From the IMG/VR virus record IMGVR_UViG_3300037508_000116, positions 1 through 24,191 of that record: a stretch of DNA of 24,191 nucleotides. The stretch is one strand, 5' to 3'. Under the pieces are notes generated by a model. That model saw only the letters and a program-made list of their open reading frames with translations, ran no database searches and had not been told where the DNA came from. The stretch comes from a virus. A program made the position numbers and the translations under genes. Shown piece after piece: positions 1 to 7,873 of the stretch (positions are counted from its first letter, which is position 1; each line of letters opens with the position of its first letter).

Positions 1-51
1 AGGGGCGAGATTGTACTCTTCGCTCGTTCTGTTTCCTTTTTTAGCAGCCAT
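1..51 (-). CDS. start of an unidentified gene, 3' part outside window
   Basis: Only 17 codons are visible, reading MAAKKGNRTSEEYNLAP. The case for a real start is the site in front of it: a GGAGGAAGG ribosome binding site at about 54-62 ends a few bases before the ATG (49-51), close to ideal spacing. The basic N-terminus (AAKKGNR) resembles many small phage DNA-binding or terminase-small-subunit-like proteins, but 17 residues cannot support a function. It lies wholly inside the zinc-ribbon frame of the neighbouring entry, in a different frame. Either the two genes overlap by more than 50 bases, or one start is spurious. The strong ribosome binding site favours a real start here. Confidence 0.45.
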   Translation of the reverse strand, partial: MAAKKGNRTSEEYNLAP

Positions 52-188
52 CTACCTTCCTCCGAATCAGATGGCGGGTGAAAAAATTTTCTTGATCCAC
101 ACACCAAACAATATATTTCTAAATGAGAAACTGAGTTGTACACTCTGTCTATTAACATTTTGCGAAAACATTTTTTGCATTTAATCAT
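1..188 (-). CDS. small zinc-ribbon protein, C-terminus outside window
   Basis: The frame opens at ATG 186-188 and stays open to the window edge (62 residues seen). The start shares one base with the stop of the upstream gene (TAATG), the same coupling used at several other junctions here. Two cysteine pairs are visible: CKKC at residues 4-7 and CLVCG at 27-31, about 19 residues apart, which is the spacing of a compact zinc ribbon. The C-terminal part has a WLL..E..RAK pattern after a short acidic linker, as in small zinc-ribbon proteins common among environmental tailed phages. Such proteins are usually inferred to bind nucleic acid or protein; no specific role can be read here. The gene lacks a clear Shine-Dalgarno, so it probably relies on coupling to the gene before it. 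Confidence 0.72.
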   Translation of the reverse strand, partial: MIKCKKCFRKMLIDRVYNSVSHLEIYCLVCGSRKFFHPPSDSEEGRWLLKKETERAKSTISP

Positions 189-631
189 TAATTAGGTATG
201 CCAACGATAATTAAATTAACGCCGATTGAAACGTCTCCAGTAGAATTAAAATTAACTATGCCATCTATCTTAGATGTTGTAATAGATTTTATTACAACAG
301 ATACATTTTTGCCTGCTTCTGTTCCGCCAATATTTACTGGAGTCGCTGTTGCAATGGGAGCAAACTTAAAGTCCGCTGGAAAGTTATATGTAAATGGTTG
401 CTGACTACCAATACTTTGATTTGAACTTTTTACAACATCAGCATATCCTGCAATTATTCTTGTTTCAGAAGCCTTTGCATTTTGCTGAACGCCATTAGGA
501 ACATCCACAGTAACATATTTATATATTGCAGGTGATACCTGTAGAGATAACTCATTTATTGCATTTGCTAATTGATATATATATGAAACGTCTAGCGGTT
601 GACCTAGTTCTGGTAGTGGTATTTTTGCCAT
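188..631 (-). CDS. small phage structural protein, probably tail appendage
   Basis: The protein has 147 residues with no signal peptide or membrane segment. The start has a clear ribosome binding site (AGGAGG, then AATA, then ATG). The first 30 residues (MAKIPLPELGQPLDVSYIYQ and on) form a short helical-looking opening. The rest alternates beta-type segments rich in I, V, T, N and S and ends in a hydrophobic strand (GVNLIIVGIPN), as in trimeric or beta-rich virion appendage proteins. Its place after the tail hub and fibre genes suggests a distal tail or fibre-associated role. I do not recognise a named family. It is preceded by an extended -10 motif over the stop codon of the previous gene, so it may also be transcribed separately, and it is coupled by TAATG to the zinc-ribbon gene. 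Confidence 0.8.
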   Translation of the reverse strand: MAKIPLPELGQPLDVSYIYQLANAINELSLQVSPAIYKYVTVDVPNGVQQNAKASETRIIAGYADVVKSSNQSIGSQQPFTYNFPADFKFAPIATATPVNIGGTEAGKNVSVVIKSITTSKIDGIVNFNSTGDVSIGVNLIIVGIPN

Positions 632-639
632 TATTCCTC

Positions 640-655
640 CTGTCTAATTATATCA
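640..655 (-). promoter_or_regulatory. candidate extended -10 promoter, TGATATAAT
   Basis: The minus strand carries TGATATAAT at 655-647, overlapping the TAA stop of the 648-1088 gene. Transcription would begin near 640-641, so the mRNA would start almost exactly at the AGGAGG ribosome binding site of the 188-631 gene. No -35 element is evident. The same TGnTATAAT form recurs upstream of three other genes in this window, which raises its credibility. In AT-rich DNA a chance match is still possible. Confidence 0.4.
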
Positions 656-1088
656 GACTGCCCTCATTTTCAAAGAATTCTGAGTCTGCAAATCTTTCCA
701 ATGGTATTGTTTTTGGCTGCACAGCAATATGAACATAAGTTTTGTTTGAGTCATATACAATTGAATAATTTGTTTGTGATGTTTTTGCATAATATTTCCA
801 TCCAGAATTATTCCATTTTACATAAATAAAATACTCATCTATATTGCTTTGTGGCTCCCACGCTATATTTATTACTTTATTTTCAGTATCTATAATCATA
901 CTATTTAATATTTCGCTTGGAGTATCTTCCGCTAATATTTTATAAACAGGTGACCAGTGGGACGTTCTATTTTTGTCTTCGGATATAAATCTATACCGCA
1001 AAACATACTGCCTATTTTCTCCAAAAAATCCAGGTAATTTTGATTTTGGAATAATTATTTTTTTTATTCCTTGATCTGGAGTTGACAT
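648..1088 (-). CDS. minor tail protein with fibronectin-III-like pattern
   Basis: The protein has 146 residues. Its middle (about residues 20-125) has a fibronectin type III or similar beta-sandwich pattern: an early strand with YVLRYRFIS, an IAWEP strand start, then DEYFIYVKWNN and later YSIVYDS and YVHIAVQP strands. Such small beta-sandwich modules are frequent in phage tail-tip and fibre proteins, where they bind surface glycans or join other subunits. The start overlaps the preceding stop by one base (TAATG), implying translational coupling with the 1088-2206 gene. The fold is inferred from the pattern of hydrophobic and aromatic residues; the exact function is unknown. Confidence 0.75.
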   Translation of the reverse strand: MSTPDQGIKKIIIPKSKLPGFFGENRQYVLRYRFISEDKNRTSHWSPVYKILAEDTPSEILNSMIIDTENKVINIAWEPQSNIDEYFIYVKWNNSGWKYYAKTSQTNYSIVYDSNKTYVHIAVQPKTIPLERFADSEFFENEGSLI

Positions 1089-2206
1089 TATTGCACATCC
1101 ATTGCAAATCTAAACTCTATATAGTTTGTAGTATTGGCAGCCTTAATGACAGTTTCTGCATTTACATTTTTTAGTACTGTATAACCTGTTAATCCATATA
1201 CTGGATTTGTTGTTGAAACATTTTCAAATCTGACTGCATCTAAACCAACATAAAAATCATCAGATGGTATATTGTTTTTAATAACAGTTGTATATATTTT
1301 TACTATACTAACATTGTTCCATGTGAAACCAGTACTTTTGTACAGTTCTTGTAATTGTTTTGTAATTACATAATATCTATTAGTTGAAAATGAATAGTCA
1401 TTTGCAGGCATAACTACCTCAAACCTGGCCCATTCTCCTGTCCCTGGGGAATCACTTTCTGCAAACTCTAAAAGAATCCTGACTTGATCTGGAAGAATTG
1501 AAGGATCTGGATCTTTACTTATAACACTGAATGCCAATTTAATTTCATCTGTAGGTGCATTTTTATTAAAATCTAATGCGGTTCCAAGTAAGTGAATATG
1601 ATTTGATCCAATCGCTGGAACTAAATGATTTGATTGTATCTGTAAATTTGCAGAGTCTCCTCTCATCATTACAATATTATTAAAAAATCTAGCACGTTCA
1701 TATCTAGAAGTTCTATCTGGGTTGGTAAACAATCTGTTATCAGAGTTTGTTTGAAATGCTTCATATGTTTGATTTATTAAACCATCTTCGGCAACGCCAT
1801 CAAGCGGTTCATAAACTATTGGCAATTCGCTTGAAGATGTTTGATTATGATATTCCCAATTTTCATTAACAGTAAAAGCAAGAAGCGTTCTACTGTCGTA
1901 TGCCCCCGCTGATGGGTTAGCCCCTGCTGAAAATATTCCTACTTCAGAAATCTCATATCTTTCGTCTGTAGGAAGTTCTGCCGTTAATACGATTTTATTT
2001 ATTCCATCTTCATTGACATATCCTCTTGAAGTTATTGGAACTCTAAACATTTCAAAATCTAATGCCTTTTTATCTGAGTAATCGCCGAATGACTGGTTAG
2101 TTGCTAATGGCTTTGCCCCACAGCCAATTGCCACATAAGAGGCATAGGCTGGTGCCTGGCCTATTAGATATTTTGCTAAAATGCTTTTGCCTGTATTTGT
2201 TATCAT
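1088..2206 (-). CDS. tail fibre or collar-like minor tail protein
   Basis: The protein has 372 residues. Residues 1-110 resemble the N-terminal region of phage tail-collar fibre proteins: GKSILAKYLIG, then a YVAIGCG segment, then FRVPITSRGYV, INKIVLTAELP, and YEISEVGIFSAG followed by LLAFTV. Residues about 165-365 look like a beta jelly-roll, with ARFFNNIVMMRG, long polar strands and a closing FYVGLDAVRFENVSTTNPVY segment before GLTGYTVLKN. This layout fits an attachment domain followed by a carbohydrate-binding-like module. It starts inside the stop of the preceding gene (ATGA, four-base overlap) and its stop overlaps the next start. Virion location is inferred from these matches and the gene order. 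It could be a receptor-binding protein. Confidence 0.78.
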   Translation of the reverse strand: MITNTGKSILAKYLIGQAPAYASYVAIGCGAKPLATNQSFGDYSDKKALDFEMFRVPITSRGYVNEDGINKIVLTAELPTDERYEISEVGIFSAGANPSAGAYDSRTLLAFTVNENWEYHNQTSSSELPIVYEPLDGVAEDGLINQTYEAFQTNSDNRLFTNPDRTSRYERARFFNNIVMMRGDSANLQIQSNHLVPAIGSNHIHLLGTALDFNKNAPTDEIKLAFSVISKDPDPSILPDQVRILLEFAESDSPGTGEWARFEVVMPANDYSFSTNRYYVITKQLQELYKSTGFTWNNVSIVKIYTTVIKNNIPSDDFYVGLDAVRFENVSTTNPVYGLTGYTVLKNVNAETVIKAANTTNYIEFRFAMDVQ

Positions 2207-2835
2207 GGTATCACTCCGTATATTGTATCATCTAGAACAGCCCCATCTGAAATTATAGAAACTTCAACTTGTTCGTCTCGAGCCAAATTAATAACATTTA
2301 TTACTAAGTCCCCTGTATCTGAGTCTATGTAGACAATAGCGCAGTCTGGTCCTGTTCCACATTCTGGAATTTTGCTATTAAAATTAATTGGAAACTTTTT
2401 AAAATAATTAGAATCTATATCTTGTAATGACAAAATATTTTGAGGGTTATACTGAAAATATACATTACTTAAGTTTTTAATCGGTTGATATAAAACATTT
2501 TGCCCATTAACTAAGTCTGATCTTACTATATTGATTAACTCTTGTCCACCAATATTCTCAAATATTAAATCTGTCATTATTTCTATAGGGACTGCGTCAT
2601 CATTAAATAATATAATATCTGGTGTCGCTGGCTTTACATCTGGATTGTTTTGTTGAACTAAGTCAATAACATCTGGGCTATCTGGTGTTGCGTTTAATCC
2701 AGAAATAGAATCTAGATATGAGTTCAGCGCTTCTTCGCTTGGGATTAATGTTCCTGGCTTCCATCTCATATTGACGTCTGGAGTGGCTGGATAATCATCA
2801 TAAACTATTTTTCCGCTGGAATCAAAATATACCAT
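2203..2835 (-). CDS. uncharacterised tail protein
   Basis: The protein has 210 residues, is acidic, and has several Asp-Pro-rich stretches near the N-terminus (PATPDVN, NATPDSPDV, PATPDII). Three loosely similar ATPD-type segments lie within the first 80 residues. The C-terminal half contains likely beta strands, a CGTGPDC segment at about 160-166 that could form a disulphide or a loop, and ends IYGVIP. No membrane segment is present. It is sandwiched between the hub gene (two bases away) and the fibre-like gene (ATGA overlap), so it should be made with them as part of the tail tip. A weak GAGG lies before the start, within the end of the hub gene. No family is recognised. Confidence 0.7.
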   Translation of the reverse strand: MVYFDSSGKIVYDDYPATPDVNMRWKPGTLIPSEEALNSYLDSISGLNATPDSPDVIDLVQQNNPDVKPATPDIILFNDDAVPIEIMTDLIFENIGGQELINIVRSDLVNGQNVLYQPIKNLSNVYFQYNPQNILSLQDIDSNYFKKFPINFNSKIPECGTGPDCAIVYIDSDTGDLVINVINLARDEQVEVSIISDGAVLDDTIYGVIP

Positions 2836-2837
2836 TT

Positions 2838-5800
2838 TTATACCTCACTCATATACAGGGTCATAGAGGGACCTGCAGAATCTTTTTGATAATCTATATT
2901 ATACACAACAAATCTGCTTTCACTAGAAGCAACCGCATCCTTATTTTCTGAGTCTTTATATTGAATATTTACAATATCTCCAAGTTGAATTATTGGAGTG
3001 CTAAATATTTTAACTCCTACATTCTTTCTTGGTTTCATAATCTTATTTATAATCCAAGACATCAGGTCTCTTGCGTCATCTTCAGATTGTACATAAGATG
3101 GACTTAGAGAAAATTCTTTTTTGCCATACGTGAGCCTACTTGTTTTTATTTTGTCATAATCTTGTTGTGCTCTAAATGGTGAAACAATTAAATTATCTTT
3201 TCCTATAACTGGATCAGCAAAGTTACTATTCTTAATAAAATAACTATCAACGCTTAATTCATTTTGAGATTGCTGAGTAAAAGTTATTCCCTGAATTCTT
3301 AAGTAGTTACCGCTTGTTTCATCTAAATTTAATGCAGTATCAGTAGAATTAAATATCAAAAATTCTGCACCATAGGATCCTGCTCTAAAGCCAGAAACCG
3401 TGTATCCTTTAATTCTGTTAAACGTTGGAGATAGTTGGGCATATAATGCTGGATATGCCTTATCATATTTTATCTTTAAATATGCTGCCTCTCTCATAAT
3501 TGTTCCAAACTCATCAAAATATAAATTAAATTTAGGTGGCTCTCCAACACTTATGCCAGATAAATATGTAGACTGAACTATACCAGACATTGCATATTTT
3601 CTAAATGATTCATTTGCATTAATTTCATTATCATCAAATGCTGCACTAACTGGTGTGTCCAATGCAAACACAGTGTTCTGGCTATAGTTATTAGTTAATG
3701 CATAAATATTTTCAAACATACATTTTGATCCGCCACGCACAAAAAGCGCAATATTATTATATATTGGCAAAGGAGAAGAGTCGTCAACTATCTTAATTAA
3801 TTTATTGTTTATATATAAATAGAATCTTCTAATAGATCCTATATCTTGATATTCAACAGCAAGATCATATACTGTTGGATTTTCTTCTCCTATAATTCTG
3901 CTTTGACCAGTGAATTTACCATCATCTACAACTATATTTCCAAACCCGCCCCATAGTTTTATTGGTATTGCATTTGATTCTGAATCTGAATAAACTTTAT
4001 AAAATAATATATTGTGAAGGCTATCTGATTCTGATGAATATTCACTTACATTTTTTTCGGTTAAAGAAACTATTTCAAAATAATATCCTACATTTGTTGC
4101 TGGATTAATCATTACTGCAATACCACCAGAACCTCCAGAAATATTAAGTCTTTGACTAGGCTGGCTTCCTGGCAAAACATAATAAGGAGTTGCGTTTATT
4201 GGGGTCTGGCCTACAGTTTCGCTGGCTTCAATTTTTCCAACTATTCTCATTCTAGTTCCGAAATGTTTATATTTATTATCTAGAGCCTTATACTGATATG
4301 ATAAAAAGTTAATTGGAGTTTCTGTTGTGCCAAATGATGGGCCGTTCATAACCAAAGCAGAAGATTGAACTGATCCTGCCTGTGTTGACTTTATTGTATT
4401 GTTTTGTGTTTCTTTAGTATAAGACGATGACATAAAATTTTTAATAATTCCAGTTCTTACATTTTGTAACGCTCTAGAATTATTTGCTCCAGCCACGTTT
4501 GTACTTAACGATAATTCTGAAATTGATTCATTAGTTAATATATCTCCATCTACCAAACCAAACAAGTGTTTGCTTTTCATATTAAATCCACGAACATATG
4601 CGTTATTTGACCAATAGGGGTCTAGTCCTGCTTTATGATTAACTATAGGGGTTCCAAACTGTCCTCTGCCATGTCTAGATACCTCGCCATTTTTCATTAC
4701 TGTTATTCCGTTTATTTCTTCATACTTTGGCTCTGCATATATTCTAACTAGCCCCGTAGGATATATTTTTCCATTAAACGTTAGTTTTGACATATAGTCC
4801 TGATATTCTTGATTACTGCTAATCCATACGTTTCCTATTGCGCCAACTGTTTGAGTAGTAAATGTTGGCTTTCCATTACCGTTGTCTAAAACTATATTTT
4901 TTTGAGCACCTGGAATACTATATTGAATTGCATCAAATCTAATTATTTCTCCATTAGCATAAAAATATCCATTATGCTTTCCAAGCCAATAAACTGCTTC
5001 TCCTAAATCAATAATATTATTAACAAGAATATTATTTGAAACATATGGAACAATTGATGATAAGTCAGAGTTTAATGGTATAGCAGAAAGACTATATGAA
5101 GACTGACTAGAAACTTCTCCATTAATAGATCTTAAAGTTTGATCTCCAGTAACTTCCCATAACAGGGCTGGCTTGTATATCCAATTTTTTGAAACAACTT
5201 CGTTGTCAACCATGCTGGCTTGCTTGATGGTTCCGTAAGAACGTTGAATGTATCTGCTGTTATAATTAATTTTGCCGTCATTAAATACATTTTTATCAGA
5301 AGAAACTATATCTACTATGTTTGTTATTTTAGAGTTTTTATTTTTGTTTTCTATAACTCCAGTATCCTCAAAATCATTTGATCCGTAAAGAGTATAGTCT
5401 ATACCTCTGTCTGTTTCTAATGGTAACATGTATTGCTTACTCATCATAACAAAATTATTATATTCATCAAAAAACATTGCAGTCTGTGTTGATATTGCTA
5501 AATCTGACAAAACTTCTGCCACACTTTTATCTGGAGCAATATAAAAAAATGGGATTACTAATTCTTTTTCTCCAGAAACTCTTTTAAAGGTGTAGTTAGA
5601 AAATCCAACAGAATCTAACAAAAGAGATACTGCATAACTTAATGATACATTGGTAACTAACATTTCTGGAGCAGTTATAGATTCAAGATAAAAATATAAA
5701 TCTCTAAGTTCTAAATTTACCTTTCTGTCGTTTGGATTGTATTTTGGGAAACCGTCACAATATAAAGTCTTTATTGGTACCAGATAATCATAGCCATTTA

Positions 5801-7232
5801 CATCAACAACTATATCGTAAAATTTAATTTGAATATTATTAGAAAGATATTTATAAATAATGCTGTCTGTGTTGTTTTCATTAAATGCTGCATCATAGTC
5901 AAAAAGTGTAAGGCTTCCAACAGAAGCAAGCAACTGTCCTACTGGCAAACCACTTGTACCTAAATCAGAAGCAGTCTTTTTTACAGAAAAGTTTGTAGTT
6001 TTGTCTGATATATCTGCTACCAATCTTGGCGACATTTCAATTAAATCAAAAGATGAATCTACCTTATTCATCGTATCTACAACTATTCTAATACCATTAA
6101 TATATTCAAATTCACGATAAATATTTTTTCCATCTATTGATGAAGAAAATGATACTGGATTAGTTAAATCTGTTACAAAGTTAGTAAGCCTATTTACAGT
6201 TTCTTCTTCTAGATACCAGCCATATTCTGGAACAAATGTTTCCCAATTATTTTCAAACCAAATATGATATGTCCCAATATCTGAATCATTCAATTTAATT
6301 AAATATGCATAGCCATTAATAGATTTTTCAGGCAAAAATGATTCACTATTATATTCTTCAGCACGTATAAAAACATCCTTATATTTTTGTGGAACTTTAA
6401 GGCCGTATGCCAATTCTACATATCCATCTTCTTTAATAATTCTTGTTCCATCTGATCTTATGCTTGTAGAGTCAAAATTAATAGCATCTACCCAACTATT
6501 GTTTTTTAAATATTGAATCTTCCATCTTACTGGGGTTGTTTGATTTGATGGGCCATAAAGTGGGTCTGGAAACGATCCTGCAGAACTTGAAAATGGTCCT
6601 AAGTCTATACCTCCAACATTAGTCTGCATTTTTATTACAATTCTATTTGCAGGCACTTGATTTTGATAAACTACAAATGGAGCAACGTCATCAATAAAAT
6701 GCTGACCACTAACAAGTTTATTTGCTATACCTCTTGCTATTCCTGATTCTGTTCTATAAGATGTCCAATATTTAAATTTATCATTTTTATCAGCCATGTA
6801 GTATCTTGGTCGATTAAACATATTTGGATTAGAATGATGTAATTTTTTTCCAGGAGAATATGATGCTTTGTTAATTCCAGATCTGGGTCGAAACTTTTTA
6901 AAACAATCTTCTAATGAATAAATCATTGAATTTTTTTTATTTTGTGCAAGCAAAAACCAAGGCTGTTCATTATCTACTGGATCTATTCCGCCATCTATCT
7001 TAATATCTGCGTCAGTTGCCCCAGTATAAAAATTTCCACTATCATTTGCATCAAATGTATTTGGTATTAATTTATATTTATTAGAAATATTTTCTGTTGG
7101 TCTATATCTATAATTGCCTATTCTAAAAATATTATCAGCAATATTCATATTCCATTCAGCAATGACAGCAGATTGCGTTTTGATTGTGCTAGATGATTCT
7201 AAGTGGGCTTTTAATTCTGTATTCTGAAACAT
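2838..7232 (-). CDS. large tail hub protein with lectin-like insert
   Basis: The protein has 1464 residues. The region around 530-605 (SYAVSLLLDSVGF, then SVAEVLSDLAISTQTAMFFDEYNNFVMMSK) matches the hub domain of siphophage tail-tip proteins, where this AVxxLL...A.S.....F.DE pattern recurs. Residues about 1382-1427 (DARDLMSWIINKIMKPRKN, then QLGDIVNIQYKD) match the closing beta domain typical of hub or Tal-like proteins. Between them, about residues 975-1178, lies a probable concanavalin/LamG-type jelly roll, with YYFEIVSL, HNILFYKVY, IRRFYLYINNKLIKIVDD and ALFVRGGSKCMFENIYAL. The protein would plug the tail tip and contact the cell surface. No peptidase or lysozyme motif was seen. It is coupled by TAATG to the Dit-like gene upstream. 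Confidence 0.82.
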   Translation of the reverse strand: MFQNTELKAHLESSSTIKTQSAVIAEWNMNIADNIFRIGNYRYRPTENISNKYKLIPNTFDANDSGNFYTGATDADIKIDGGIDPVDNEQPWFLLAQNKKNSMIYSLEDCFKKFRPRSGINKASYSPGKKLHHSNPNMFNRPRYYMADKNDKFKYWTSYRTESGIARGIANKLVSGQHFIDDVAPFVVYQNQVPANRIVIKMQTNVGGIDLGPFSSSAGSFPDPLYGPSNQTTPVRWKIQYLKNNSWVDAINFDSTSIRSDGTRIIKEDGYVELAYGLKVPQKYKDVFIRAEEYNSESFLPEKSINGYAYLIKLNDSDIGTYHIWFENNWETFVPEYGWYLEEETVNRLTNFVTDLTNPVSFSSSIDGKNIYREFEYINGIRIVVDTMNKVDSSFDLIEMSPRLVADISDKTTNFSVKKTASDLGTSGLPVGQLLASVGSLTLFDYDAAFNENNTDSIIYKYLSNNIQIKFYDIVVDVNGYDYLVPIKTLYCDGFPKYNPNDRKVNLELRDLYFYLESITAPEMLVTNVSLSYAVSLLLDSVGFSNYTFKRVSGEKELVIPFFYIAPDKSVAEVLSDLAISTQTAMFFDEYNNFVMMSKQYMLPLETDRGIDYTLYGSNDFEDTGVIENKNKNSKITNIVDIVSSDKNVFNDGKINYNSRYIQRSYGTIKQASMVDNEVVSKNWIYKPALLWEVTGDQTLRSINGEVSSQSSYSLSAIPLNSDLSSIVPYVSNNILVNNIIDLGEAVYWLGKHNGYFYANGEIIRFDAIQYSIPGAQKNIVLDNGNGKPTFTTQTVGAIGNVWISSNQEYQDYMSKLTFNGKIYPTGLVRIYAEPKYEEINGITVMKNGEVSRHGRGQFGTPIVNHKAGLDPYWSNNAYVRGFNMKSKHLFGLVDGDILTNESISELSLSTNVAGANNSRALQNVRTGIIKNFMSSSYTKETQNNTIKSTQAGSVQSSALVMNGPSFGTTETPINFLSYQYKALDNKYKHFGTRMRIVGKIEASETVGQTPINATPYYVLPGSQPSQRLNISGGSGGIAVMINPATNVGYYFEIVSLTEKNVSEYSSESDSLHNILFYKVYSDSESNAIPIKLWGGFGNIVVDDGKFTGQSRIIGEENPTVYDLAVEYQDIGSIRRFYLYINNKLIKIVDDSSPLPIYNNIALFVRGGSKCMFENIYALTNNYSQNTVFALDTPVSAAFDDNEINANESFRKYAMSGIVQSTYLSGISVGEPPKFNLYFDEFGTIMREAAYLKIKYDKAYPALYAQLSPTFNRIKGYTVSGFRAGSYGAEFLIFNSTDTALNLDETSGNYLRIQGITFTQQSQNELSVDSYFIKNSNFADPVIGKDNLIVSPFRAQQDYDKIKTSRLTYGKKEFSLSPSYVQSEDDARDLMSWIINKIMKPRKNVGVKIFSTPIIQLGDIVNIQYKDSENKDAVASSESRFVVYNIDYQKDSAGPSMTLYMSEV

Positions 7233-7873
7233 TATACCTCTTCCAGGCTAATATTAATATTCCAAAAATCAAAATTACTACCGCCTCTTTTAACTACACT
7301 ATAACTAAAATCTGTAAAATACATTTGTAATAATTGATTATATTGTGGTAAGTGTGCATATGCATCTGAGTTTTTCCCAAAATTTGAGTATTTGTCATAC
7401 GCAAGATATACCCAGAATGGCCCCTTATGTGTTTCATACCAGTCTAATAACTCTACCCCTCCAGCACCTCCGTCAGTCGTATATTCTAAATTATTAGATC
7501 CAGCGTGTGGAGATATTCCAGTTGTTGCATTAAATTCTGGAACAGTAAAATATGATCTAGATGGAAGCATTTGCCACGAAGTAGTTATTTGAAGTTTGTC
7601 TGCTATATGATAAGATCGCATTCTTCCATTAATCATTCTTTCTCTTTTTTCAATTCTAATAGGCTTAAAGTCAATATCTTGCCTATTATCATCAGACAAT
7701 ATTAAAAATTGATTATATAAAGATGTATTTGTTTCTGATCCTGGGTCTTGTCCAACCTCAAGCCCATTTGGAATATATAAACCATTAACTAATGTGCCAG
7801 AATTATTAGACCATAACATGGCCTGTGGGCGTTGATACTTACGCCTTCCTGTAATATAACTAGCACTTGACAT
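7232..7873 (-). CDS. distal tail (Dit-like) protein
   Basis: The protein has 213 residues and lies directly between the tape measure and the hub gene, the usual place of the distal tail protein. The sequence is beta-rich and aromatic: KLQITTSWQMLPSRSY, then VELLDWYETHKGPFWVYLAYD, then a C-terminal FSYSVVKRG and FWNINISLEEV, which reads like the closing strands of a tail-tube-like barrel. In siphophages Dit forms a hexameric ring joining the tube to the tip. The identity rests on gene order and pattern and not on a diagnostic motif. An alternative is a minor tail protein that replaces Dit. The start shares a base with the tape-measure stop (TAATG), with AAGGAG 12 bases upstream. Confidence 0.7.
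   Translation of the reverse strand: MSSASYITGRRKYQRPQAMLWSNNSGTLVNGLYIPNGLEVGQDPGSETNTSLYNQFLILSDDNRQDIDFKPIRIEKRERMINGRMRSYHIADKLQITTSWQMLPSRSYFTVPEFNATTGISPHAGSNNLEYTTDGGAGGVELLDWYETHKGPFWVYLAYDKYSNFGKNSDAYAHLPQYNQLLQMYFTDFSYSVVKRGGSNFDFWNINISLEEV

Noticed and set aside
7226-7240. TATAATG-type -10 at TAATG gene junctions (for example 7232, 7873, 19079).
   Set aside because: The TAATG coupling motif after an A/T base produces TATAATG by itself; these lie inside the upstream coding sequence without terminator or TG extension.
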